A DNA stretch of 5,888 bases, taken from contig JAIBDV010000216.1 of assembly GCA_024686055.1 (NCBI GenBank), forward strand, positions 1 through 5,888, given 5' to 3'. Source of the stretch: Neptuniibacter sp. (lineage in GTDB: Bacteria; Pseudomonadota; Gammaproteobacteria; Pseudomonadales; Balneatricaceae). The position numbers and the translations under genes are program-made. The notes beneath the pieces were generated by a model. That model worked only from the letters and a program-made list of their open reading frames with translations, was not told the DNA's origin and ran no database searches. The stretch's first letter is position 1. Every line of letters starts with the position of its first letter. Below, one piece after another: positions 1 through 5,888 of this stretch.

Positions 1-771
1 GATATCTTCCAGTACCGACTCATCCAGCCCTTTAAGCAACGCCATCCGGCGACGGAAGCTTTCGTTGAAGTCGATCTCACCGCGCATGGCGGCTTCAGTA
101 ATGGCGATCACCTGCTCACCGACACCGGCCCGCTTGGCCAGCTCGTCAATCACTTCAGCTTCAATCAGCGTGGAGTCCATATCAAACACCACCAGCCGAC
201 GGTTACGGCGATAGATGCTGTCTTCCTGGAAGGCTATGTCCATATCCAGATCTGCAGCAATACCGAGGAACTCTTCCCGCAGCGCCTGGGCATCCGCTGG
301 CGCGCCACGCACCGAGAATTCAACACAGGCTTTGGTGCGATCATTGGCTGTTTCAGCCAGTGCGACACGACCTGACAGCCGGCTGATGTTATCGATGTTC
401 AAGCCATGGCGTGCGGCCACGTCAGTCACGTTGGCGATATGCTCGGCAGTGATCTTGCGCGCCAGCAGGGTGATGATATGGCGGGATTTCCCCTGGTGCT
501 CAACCCACTGCTCATATTCGTTATCGCGCACAGGCTGGAAACGGATCTTCATATCCAGCTCATGGGCTTTAAACAGTACATCGCGCAACAGAGGCGAGCT
601 TTCCGCACTCTGTGGCACCTGAATCAGGATACCCAGCGACAGGGTGTTATGAATAACAGCCTGGCCAATATCCAGAATATTGATATCAAATTTTGCCAGA
701 ATGGCGGTGATTGCAGAGGTGACGCCGGGCTTATCAGCACCGGAAACCGTCATCAGGATGATTTCGTTCAT
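1..771 (-). CDS. serB: Phosphoserine phosphatase SerB (C-terminus beyond window)
   Basis: This enzyme hydrolyses O-phosphoserine to serine, the final step of the phosphorylated serine pathway in the cytoplasm. The 257 visible residues start MNEIILMTVSGADKPGVTSA, an ACT domain (about 3-75). A second ACT-like stretch spans about 97-165. The HAD phosphatase domain begins with DMDST at 197-201: D197 is the expected nucleophile and D199 the acid/base. The following EVIDELAKRAG and the AMRGEIDFNESFRRR segment match SerB rather than other HAD enzymes. The later HAD motifs (Ser/Thr, Lys, Asp pair) lie beyond the window edge, so completeness cannot be judged. I chose the ATG at 771 because family alignment starts there and a weak GAG lies 7 bases upstream; an in-frame ATG at 783 would add four residues, and a TGA lies shortly upstream of that. 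Tandem ACT regions are known in Pseudomonas SerB; serine feedback through them is only inferred. Confidence 0.95.
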   Translation of the reverse strand, partial: MNEIILMTVSGADKPGVTSAITAILAKFDINILDIGQAVIHNTLSLGILIQVPQSAESSPLLRDVLFKAHELDMKIRFQPVRDNEYEQWVEHQGKSRHIITLLARKITAEHIANVTDVAARHGLNIDNISRLSGRVALAETANDRTKACVEFSVRGAPADAQALREEFLGIAADLDMDIAFQEDSIYRRNRRLVVFDMDSTLIEAEVIDELAKRAGVGEQVIAITEAAMRGEIDFNESFRRRMALLKGLDESVLEDI

Positions 772-809
772 CGGGATTCTCATCAGAGGTGGTCATTTCA
801 GACGCCGTC

Positions 810-818
810 AGTATACCA
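810..818 (-). promoter_or_regulatory. Extended -10 promoter for serB
   Basis: On the minus strand this reads TGGTATACT: the -10 hexamer TATACT (5 of 6 matches to TATAAT), preceded by TG one base upstream, which is the extended -10 arrangement. No good -35 hexamer lies 16-18 bases upstream, as is tolerated by extended -10 promoters. Transcription would start near 803, leaving a leader of about 32 bases before the ATG at 771. Assigned by eye only. Confidence 0.55.
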
Positions 819-889
819 GAAGCCCTCCTTCCCTGGATGTAAGCGTACTGATTACGACATCGGCATCGTCGACCACGGCAGATATCCAT

Positions 890-895
890 TACACT
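890..895 (+). promoter_or_regulatory. Possible -10 element for the DedA-PAP2 gene
   Basis: TACACT (4 of 6 matches to TATAAT) ends 7 bases before the ATG at 903, so transcription would start at or next to the start codon. The best -35 options at the right distance (for example TCGTCG at 866-871, 18-base spacer) match only 3 of 6 positions. This is a weak candidate, listed because the region has no better one and because it would explain the missing ribosome binding site. Confidence 0.25.
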
Positions 896-902
896 GCCCT
901 GT

Positions 903-2246
903 ATGACCAACGTACTTGACTGGCTGGCCTACCCGGAAATATTCCCCTGGCTGCTGCCACTGATCGCCCTGATTGCCCTGCTCGAATCACTGTTCCTGGT
1001 GGGCCTGCTCCTGCCGGGTGTCGCCCTGCTGGGCACCACCAGCTGGCTGGCCGGGCAGCAGGGGATACCGGTTCCCGCACTGCTGACGGTGGGCGTGTGT
1101 GGGGCCATTACCGGAGACGCCCTCAGCTATTACCTGGGCCGACACTGGGCCGGGCGCATTTATCAACACCCGCTGTTTCAGCGCCACCCTCACTGGCAAC
1201 AGCAGGGAGAGCAGTTCTTCCTGCGCTATGGCGCATTCAGCCTGCTGCTGGGCCGCTTTGTCGGCCCGGTACGACCCTTTATTCCGTTTGTGGCAGGCAG
1301 TCTGCAGATGCCTGCCCGGACATTCTGGTGGGTCAACCTGCTATCTGCCCTGCTCTGGGCCCCGGCTTATTTACTGCCGGGCTACTGGCTAGGCACACAA
1401 AGCGAGTTACTGGAGGCACAGGCAGATCTGCTGCCTTTACTGGCCGGTCTCGCCCTGGTGTTGCTGACAGGGCTGGGATTACACCACCAGCTGCAACCCG
1501 ACCGGCCACTGCAATTACGCCTGAGCCGCCTGCCTGCCCCAACAGGCGCTTCGTTAATGGCCCTTGCGGCGGGGTTCGGCCTGTTGCTGATCAGCCTGTT
1601 GCGCACGCTGGTGCCGGAGTTACAGGGTGAACTGGCGCTGCACCAGAGCATCACCAGCCTGCCTGCTGCGCTCTACCCGCTAATGGTAATAATTACTTCA
1701 CTGGGGGATCTGCCACTGGCAGCGATGGTACTGCTGCTGATCAGCGCGGCACTGGTACTCGCCCAGCATTACCGTACGGCACTGATATTTAGCGCTCTGT
1801 TGCTGGGCATTGTGCTGATAAACCACCTACTGAAACTGCATTTTGTCTGGCCCCGCCCGGATACCGGATTTACGCTGTATCAGAGCTGGAGCTTTCCCAG
1901 TGGCCACGCCAGTACCGGGGCAGCGGTGTTTGCGCTGATCGCGATACTGCTGGCCGAACAGCTGACTGAGTGGCTGCGGCGGCTGCTATATCTGCTACTG
2001 GCATTACCAGTCCTGTTAATCGCACTGTCGCGGGTAATTCTGGATCTGCACTGGCCACTGGATGTGGTCGCCGGGGTCTGTGAGGGCTTGCTGGCGGCTG
2101 CACTGTGGCGGCACTGGCTGGCGCGACACCCGGTGGTGTTCAGCACTCTGGAGCGGATGGGGCTAGCACTGGCACTGGTGCTGGGGATGGCTGGCTATCT
2201 TTTCTGGCGTTATCCACAGGCGCTGCTGTTTTATGCGCCGGGATAG
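903..2246 (+). CDS. DedA / PAP2-phosphatase fusion membrane protein
   Basis: A 447-residue polytopic inner-membrane protein. Residues 1 to about 165 are a DedA (SNARE-associated/VTT) domain: E28, a PG at 38-39, GDALSYYLGR at 71-80, and GRFVGPVR at 117-124, whose R118 and R124 match the two essential arginines of E. coli YqjA. After a linker (about 195-215), residues 218 to about 410 are a PAP2 domain with all three motifs: K311-x6-R318-P319, PSGH at 332-335, and S376-R377-x5-H383-x3-D387, where H335 and H383 are the expected catalytic histidines. DedA proteins are reported undecaprenyl-phosphate flippases, and PAP2 membrane enzymes dephosphorylate undecaprenyl diphosphate or phosphatidylglycerol phosphate; carrier-lipid recycling is therefore inferred. 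V40 replaces the acidic residue (D51) of YqjA. No LssY-type C-terminal domain is present. The ATG at 903 lacks a Shine-Dalgarno, but no ATG, GTG or TTG lies between it and the in-frame TGA at 849-851. Domain assignment is firm; the substrate is not. Confidence 0.93.
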   Translation: MTNVLDWLAYPEIFPWLLPLIALIALLESLFLVGLLLPGVALLGTTSWLAGQQGIPVPALLTVGVCGAITGDALSYYLGRHWAGRIYQHPLFQRHPHWQQQGEQFFLRYGAFSLLLGRFVGPVRPFIPFVAGSLQMPARTFWWVNLLSALLWAPAYLLPGYWLGTQSELLEAQADLLPLLAGLALVLLTGLGLHHQLQPDRPLQLRLSRLPAPTGASLMALAAGFGLLLISLLRTLVPELQGELALHQSITSLPAALYPLMVIITSLGDLPLAAMVLLLISAALVLAQHYRTALIFSALLLGIVLINHLLKLHFVWPRPDTGFTLYQSWSFPSGHASTGAAVFALIAILLAEQLTEWLRRLLYLLLALPVLLIALSRVILDLHWPLDVVAGVCEGLLAAALWRHWLARHPVVFSTLERMGLALALVLGMAGYLFWRYPQALLFYAPG

Positions 2247-2285
2247 AAACGACTGGCATTGCCTGCTGCCGCCTCAGAATCGACG

Positions 2286-2316
2286 GGTCAGGGGACTAAT
2301 GGGCAGCCCCCTGACC
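2286..2316. terminator. Hairpin between convergent genes, possible bidirectional terminator
   Basis: A perfect 9-base stem, GGTCAGGGG (2286-2294) pairing with CCCCTGACC (2308-2316), closes a 13-base loop. It lies between the stop of the DedA-PAP2 gene (2246) and the stop of rnr (2326), where a shared transcription end is expected. Neither strand has a T-run after the stem, so a classic intrinsic terminator is not shown. It could instead be a 3'-end stability hairpin, with Rho ending transcription. Confidence 0.4.
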
Positions 2317-2325
2317 TAACCACGG

Positions 2326-4971
2326 CTATTTACGCGGTTTACGCTTGGCGACCGTTTTATTAGCTGCAGCACCGTTTTTAGCGCCTTTACCCGCTTTACG
2401 GGCTTCGTTTCTGGCTTTGGCTTTTTTCGATTTACGCTTGAGTGCGGTTTTGCTTTTACCTTTTTTACCGCCCGCCGCTTCCTGCAGCTCACGCTCGGCG
2501 GCAGACAGATTTGTCTGTGGTTTACGGTAAGGTGTTTCAGCAGCATCAGCAGGCGGCACGAAGTCACGGTCAGAATGCCGGGCCGGGCGTTTACTCGGAC
2601 CGGGTCGGCGACTATTTTTATCCATCTTGGCACCCTTTATTTCAATCTGTTTCTGTACCGGCGGTACATTACCACTGGCCAGCTGTTCACGGACGGTTTT
2701 CGGTGCCCGTTTACGTTTTTCAGCCGACAGCAGCTCAAAGTCGATCTTACGTTCGTCCAGATCGACCCGCGCCACCCGTACTCGCAGGCGATCGCCCAGT
2801 CGGTACACTTTGCGGGTGCGCTCACCGATCAGCCGCTGCTTACCGGCATCGAACTGGTAGTAGTCGCTCGGCAGCCCGGTAATGTGGATAAGGCCTTCAA
2901 CAAAGACATTTTCCAGCTCAACAAACAGACCAAACCCGGTTACCGCCGCCACCACGCCGTCGAACTCGCCGCCAACATGGTTACTCATATATTCACACTT
3001 GAGCCAGGCCATCACATCACGGGTGGCATCATCAGCACGGCGTTCAGTCATGGAGCAGTGCTCACCCAGCTCCAGTACCTGTGCCATCTCATACTGCACA
3101 GCACATGCGGGGTCAGGCTGATGGTCGTCGGAGCGTAGCAGTGCACGGTCCTGTTTATCCGAATGCAGGGCTGACCGGATAATCCGGTGTACCAGCAGAT
3201 CCGGGTAACGACGGATCGGCGACGTAAAGTGAGTGTAAGCGGTAAAGGCCAGACCGAAGTGTCCGTGGTTATCCGGGCTGTACACGGCCTGGCTCATAGA
3301 GCGCAGCATCATGGTCTGAATCAGATGGCGATCCGGCCGATCTGTAATCTGCTCACTAAGCAGCAGATAGTCTTTCGGCTCCGGTTTATCACCGCCCCCC
3401 AGATTAAGACCCTGCTCACTGAGGAAGCCACGCAGGTTGACCAGCTTTTGCTCTTTCGGGCCGTCATGCACCCGGTACAGCGCTGGCAGCTCCAGCTTCT
3501 GCAGGAAGCGTGCAGTGGCGACATTGGCACACAGCATGCATTCTTCAATCAGCTTATGGGCATCGTTACGCTCCACCGGCACGATCTGTTCAATTTTGCG
3601 CTCGGCATCGAACATAATCCGCGTTTCAGTGGTTTCGAAATCAATCGCCCCCCGCGCCTGGCGGGCCTTACGCAGGCTACCGTACAGCCCGTACAGGGTT
3701 TCCAGATGAGGCACCAGAGCGGCATGCTCGCTGCGCAGCTGCTGGCCTTCAGCGCTATCCGCCTCGGTCAGAATAGTACCCACCGTGGTGTAGGTCAGCC
3801 GGGCATGGGACTGGATCACCGCTTCAAAGAAGCGATAACCCGAAAGGTTACCCGCTTCGCTGACGGTCATCTCACAGACCATCGCCAGCCGATCCACATG
3901 CGGATTAAGCGAACACAGGCCATTGGACAGCAGTTCTGGCAACATCGGCACAACAAATTCAGGGAAGTAAACCGAATTACCCCGGCTCAAACCCTCAGTA
4001 TCCAGCTCCGTACCGGGCCGCACATACGATGACACATCAGCAATCGCTACCCAGAGCCGCCAGCCGCCGCCCTTCTTCGTTTCAGCATAAACCGCGTCAT
4101 CAAAGTCTTTGGCGTCTTCGCCGTCGATAGTCACCAGCGGCAGGTGGCGCAGATCAATCCGCCCCGCCTTGGAGGCTTCGGTCACTTCCGGGCCATAGGC
4201 CGAGATCTCGTCCTGTACGGCCTGCGGCCATTCAGACGGGATATCGTAGTTATGAATGGCAACGGTGATTTCCATCCCTGGCGCAAGGTGGTCACCCAGC
4301 ACCTCGGTAATCCGCGCCTGACCCAGCTCACGTTTGCCCGGCTGGCGAACCACCTCAGCGATTACCAGCTGGCCATGCTCATAGGCCGGGCCATACTCAT
4401 TGGCCACCACCGCCAGCTCCTGAGTAATGCGCTGATTCTCCGGCACCAGGTAGCCAAAGCCTCCCCGGCTCTGGAAGCGGCCCACCAGTTTATGGGTGCC
4501 ACGTTCCAGCACATCCACCAGCTTGCCTTCACGGCGACCTTTATGGTCCTTACCCGCTTCCTGCACCAGCACCCGATCACCGTCATACACCTGACGCATC
4601 TGGCGCGGGCTGATAAACAGATCACTGCCACCCTCGTCCGGCTTAACGAAGCCAAAACCGTCCCGGTGACCAATGACCCGGCCTTTAATCAGCCCCATGT
4701 GCTCAATCAGACCAAACTGATCTTTACGGTTACTGATCAGCTGGCCATCGCGACACATCGCTTTCAGGCGGAACAATACCGACTCACGGGATTCTTCTTC
4801 AAAAACCTGCATGGCATCACAGACCGCCGGGTGCGCCAGCGGCTTACCCTGTTCGGTCAATGTCTGCAGGATATATTCCCGGCTTGGTACCGGGTTACCG
4901 TATTTTTCTTTTTCACGGGCGGAGAAAGGATCTCGATCCGTCCAGTGCTCAGTACGATCGTGTTCTGTCAT
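2326..4971 (-). CDS. rnr: Ribonuclease R, 3'-5' exoribonuclease
   Basis: A processive 3'-5' hydrolytic exonuclease of the RNase II/RNB family that degrades structured RNA, acting in rRNA and mRNA quality control and, in E. coli, tmRNA-linked non-stop mRNA decay. The 881 residues read in order: N-terminal winged-helix region (about 28-85), cold-shock RNA-binding domains (CSD1 about 94-150 with GHRDGFGFVKPDEGGSDLFI; CSD2 about 160-230), RNB catalytic domain (about 270-600), S1 domain (667-747) and a basic tail (748-881). The metal-binding aspartates are D283, D289, D291 and D292 in IDGEDAKDFDDA, with the same spacing as D272, D278, D280 and D281 of E. coli. HFTSPIRRYPD at 581-591 is the conserved RNB motif. 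The protein is longer than the 813 residues of E. coli RNase R, partly through the Lys/Arg/Ala-rich tail. The ATG at 4971 has GGAAGG 4 bases upstream. It lies 38 bases after the DTW-domain gene on the same strand, probably co-transcribed. Confidence 0.98.
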   Translation of the reverse strand: MTEHDRTEHWTDRDPFSAREKEKYGNPVPSREYILQTLTEQGKPLAHPAVCDAMQVFEEESRESVLFRLKAMCRDGQLISNRKDQFGLIEHMGLIKGRVIGHRDGFGFVKPDEGGSDLFISPRQMRQVYDGDRVLVQEAGKDHKGRREGKLVDVLERGTHKLVGRFQSRGGFGYLVPENQRITQELAVVANEYGPAYEHGQLVIAEVVRQPGKRELGQARITEVLGDHLAPGMEITVAIHNYDIPSEWPQAVQDEISAYGPEVTEASKAGRIDLRHLPLVTIDGEDAKDFDDAVYAETKKGGGWRLWVAIADVSSYVRPGTELDTEGLSRGNSVYFPEFVVPMLPELLSNGLCSLNPHVDRLAMVCEMTVSEAGNLSGYRFFEAVIQSHARLTYTTVGTILTEADSAEGQQLRSEHAALVPHLETLYGLYGSLRKARQARGAIDFETTETRIMFDAERKIEQIVPVERNDAHKLIEECMLCANVATARFLQKLELPALYRVHDGPKEQKLVNLRGFLSEQGLNLGGGDKPEPKDYLLLSEQITDRPDRHLIQTMMLRSMSQAVYSPDNHGHFGLAFTAYTHFTSPIRRYPDLLVHRIIRSALHSDKQDRALLRSDDHQPDPACAVQYEMAQVLELGEHCSMTERRADDATRDVMAWLKCEYMSNHVGGEFDGVVAAVTGFGLFVELENVFVEGLIHITGLPSDYYQFDAGKQRLIGERTRKVYRLGDRLRVRVARVDLDERKIDFELLSAEKRKRAPKTVREQLASGNVPPVQKQIEIKGAKMDKNSRRPGPSKRPARHSDRDFVPPADAAETPYRKPQTNLSAAERELQEAAGGKKGKSKTALKRKSKKAKARNEARKAGKGAKNGAAANKTVAKRKPRK

Positions 4972-4975
4972 AGTA

Positions 4976-4981
4976 CCTTCC
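4976..4981 (-). promoter_or_regulatory. Ribosome binding site of rnr
   Basis: GGAAGG on the minus strand, 4 bases before the ATG at 4971 (its GGA core is 7 bases away). It supports the chosen rnr start and is the clearest Shine-Dalgarno sequence in the window. Confidence 0.7.
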
Positions 4982-4992
4982 AGGTAGAGTCA

Positions 4993-5018
4993 CCAGGGTC
5001 TGTTATACGTTACCCTGG
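4993..5018 (-). other. Hairpin across the tapT stop codon, upstream of rnr
   Basis: On the minus strand CCAGGGT (5018-5012) pairs with ACCCTGG (4999-4993), a perfect 7-base stem with a 12-base loop. The stem includes the first base of the tapT TAA stop (5012-5010), and the other two are in the loop. No T-run follows, so it is unlikely to be an intrinsic terminator. It might affect mRNA processing or read-through into rnr, or be chance. Confidence 0.35.
5002..5007 (-). promoter_or_regulatory. Possible internal -10 element for rnr
   Basis: TATAAC on the minus strand (5 of 6 matches to TATAAT) would start transcription near 4995, about 24 bases before the rnr ATG. No recognisable -35 lies 16-18 bases upstream (CCTGCG at 17). 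A second, rnr-only promoter is possible but weakly supported; the hexamer also falls in the loop of the hairpin here. Confidence 0.25.
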
Positions 5019-5726
5019 CACAGCGCAGGTTACAGCACCTGCCTGTAGCGCCTGCAGGAACAGCTTGGCCGGTTGTTCCGGCTGCAATGGTCGGCTGAGT
5101 CTTGAGGCACGATAATGTTCATTAAAAATATCAAAATAGGCATCCAGCACATCAGCCGAATGGCTATCACCGATCTGATTCAGCATGGCAATGGCAACTT
5201 CGGCGGTACACAGCTGGTCTGCTTCGATCTTCTTACGCAGATGATAGCGGCTGTCCATGGCCTGTTGCAGAGAGATCACCGGCAGGCCATCCAGGTAACG
5301 GCTATGGCGGAAAATCCGCCGCGCCTGACGCCAGGTGCCATCGGGGATAATAAACAGTGGGGTTCGGCTATCCTCCACCGCAGGCTGGCTGATCATCCGC
5401 TGCTGATAGTCCTCAGCTGGCGGAAACACAATGCAGGGTGCCAAAGACGGGTCAGCCAGTAGTTCCGTTAGCCGGGCACAAGGCTCAGTTCGGCTCCACT
5501 CCAGCACCTCAGTACCGGTCAGCGCTTCAGCGATGAGACGCCCCGTGTTAGTCGGTTTATAAAATTCTTTGCGGTGGGTCAGCAGGCAGAAACGGGCCTG
5601 CGCCTGTACCTGAATCCGAAAATCACAGATACAGGTTCGACGGGTTAACAGACAGGATTCACAACGCTCAACGCGAGAGCCCCGTGCAATAAAAGGACGA
5701 CGGGGGTGACTGGATTCAGTGCTCAT
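5010..5726 (-). CDS. tapT: DTW-domain tRNA-uridine aminocarboxypropyltransferase (TapT/TuaA, YfiP family)
   Basis: This family transfers the 3-amino-3-carboxypropyl group of S-adenosylmethionine to U47 in the variable loop of certain tRNAs, giving acp3U47, in the cytoplasm. The 238 residues are close to the length of E. coli YfiP. A cysteine cluster C22-x2-C25-x6-C32-x-C34 near the N-terminus fits a bound metal (inferred). HRKEFYKPTNTGRL at 51-64 is a family signature, and DGTWRQARRI at 129-138 carries the D-x-T-W motif that names the domain. LRKKIEADQLCTAEVAIAML (163-182) is the expected conserved helix after it. The ATG at 5726 gives a complete N-terminus ahead of the cysteines, with only a weak AAG as ribosome binding site. 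A good promoter lies 28 bases upstream, and rnr follows after 38 bases on the same strand. Family membership is sure; the tRNA targets in this organism are inferred. Confidence 0.92.
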   Translation of the reverse strand: MSTESSHPRRPFIARGSRVERCESCLLTRRTCICDFRIQVQAQARFCLLTHRKEFYKPTNTGRLIAEALTGTEVLEWSRTEPCARLTELLADPSLAPCIVFPPAEDYQQRMISQPAVEDSRTPLFIIPDGTWRQARRIFRHSRYLDGLPVISLQQAMDSRYHLRKKIEADQLCTAEVAIAMLNQIGDSHSADVLDAYFDIFNEHYRASRLSRPLQPEQPAKLFLQALQAGAVTCAVPG

Positions 5727-5753
5727 AGCGGCTTAATTGATAAGTGAGCGCAA

Positions 5754-5782
5754 ACTATACTTAAGCCTATGCGTATAGCCAA
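5754..5782 (-). promoter_or_regulatory. Sigma70-type promoter of tapT (and probably rnr)
   Basis: On the minus strand: -35 TTGGCT at 5782-5777 (4 of 6 matches), a 17-base spacer, and -10 TATAGT at 5759-5754 (5 of 6). Transcription would start near 5747, about 20 bases before the tapT ATG at 5726. It is the best complete promoter in the window. The spacer contains an imperfect dyad that could be an operator. Confidence 0.6.
5765..5780. promoter_or_regulatory. Imperfect dyad in the tapT promoter spacer, possible operator
   Basis: GCCTATGCGTATAGCC is symmetrical at 6 of 8 base pairs around 5772/5773 (core CTAT-n-CG-n-ATAG). It fills most of the space between the -35 and -10 hexamers and overlaps the -35, a usual place for a repressor or a MerR-like spacer-binding activator. 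No regulator gene is in view, and A/T-rich promoter DNA yields such symmetry by chance. Confidence 0.25.
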
Positions 5783-5840
5783 CTCTTTCACTGACGAGCA
5801 ACAGGCAGCCCACTGCTGAACACTAGATCAGATGATAGTT

Positions 5841-5888
5841 TTAGCGCAACAATGCCCCCAGCGAGCCCTGTGGCATGCGCTCAACGCC
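5841..5888 (-). CDS. Possible 3' end of an upstream gene (partial)
   Basis: The minus strand reads 15 codons, GVERMPQGSLGALLR, then TAA at 5843-5841, in frame with the window edge. The codons resemble those of the neighbouring genes, and the position fits the end of a gene lying upstream of tapT in the same direction. The fragment is too short to assign a family, and any frame stays open over 48 bases fairly often. The 114 bases between this stop and the tapT start hold the tapT promoter and no clear terminator. Confidence 0.35.
   Translation of the reverse strand, partial: GVERMPQGSLGALLR

Noticed and set aside
215..906. Overlapping plus-strand open frames across the serB region
   Set aside because: The minus strand gives a continuous SerB match with ACT domains and the DMDST motif; the plus-strand frames are its shadows.
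3187..4032. A 281-codon open frame on the plus strand, antisense to the RNase R catalytic domain
   Set aside because: The minus strand carries all RNB catalytic motifs here, and the antisense product resembles no family I know.
4144..5115. A 323-codon open frame on the plus strand, antisense to rnr and the end of tapT
   Set aside because: It lies opposite the strongly supported rnr reading frame, has no recognisable domain, and runs across the tapT-rnr junction. Long antisense frames are common in GC-rich coding DNA.
5769..5819. A 16-codon open frame on the plus strand (MRIANSFTDEQQAAHC)
   Set aside because: It starts inside the tapT promoter, has no ribosome binding site and is too short to separate from chance.
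5793..5820. Short inverted repeat (CAGC and GCTG) upstream of tapT, considered as a terminator of the gene at the window edge
   Set aside because: The stem is short and imperfect, with no T-run after it on the minus strand.

Overview
The window looks like ordinary chromosomal DNA from a gammaproteobacterium. The support is protein-level resemblance: a SerB with two N-terminal ACT-like regions as in Pseudomonas, a long RNase R, and an E. coli YfiP-like DTW-domain protein. A marine Oceanospirillales-type host is my guess, not something the sequence proves. Base composition and codon use appear even across the window. I see no insertion sequence, integrase, CRISPR array, tRNA, rRNA or phage gene.

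Layout. Positions 1-771 (minus strand) hold the first 257 codons of phosphoserine phosphatase SerB, cut by the window edge within its HAD domain. A 131-base divergent intergenic region follows, with a good extended -10 promoter for serB. Positions 903-2246 (plus strand) encode a membrane protein that fuses a DedA domain to a PAP2 lipid phosphatase domain. A 79-base convergent gap with a strong hairpin separates it from rnr. RNase R (rnr) lies on the minus strand at 2326-4971. Just upstream of it, also on the minus strand, is a DTW-domain tRNA aminocarboxypropyltransferase (TapT/TuaA/YfiP type) at 5010-5726, 38 bases from rnr. A sigma70-like promoter with a 17-base spacer precedes tapT at 5754-5782. 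The last 48 bases may be the 3' end of another minus-strand gene.

How the genes may work together. tapT and rnr look like one transcription unit joining tRNA modification with structured-RNA decay. The DedA-PAP2 fusion combines two activities linked to polyprenyl-phosphate carrier recycling at the cytoplasmic membrane: dephosphorylation outside and return transport of the monophosphate. SerB, the last enzyme of serine biosynthesis, is a divergent neighbour with no obvious functional tie.

I found no convincing new multi-gene system. The points most worth a second look are the DedA-PAP2 fusion with a valine at a usually acidic DedA position, its start without a Shine-Dalgarno sequence, the dyad inside the tapT promoter, and the hairpin across the tapT stop codon.
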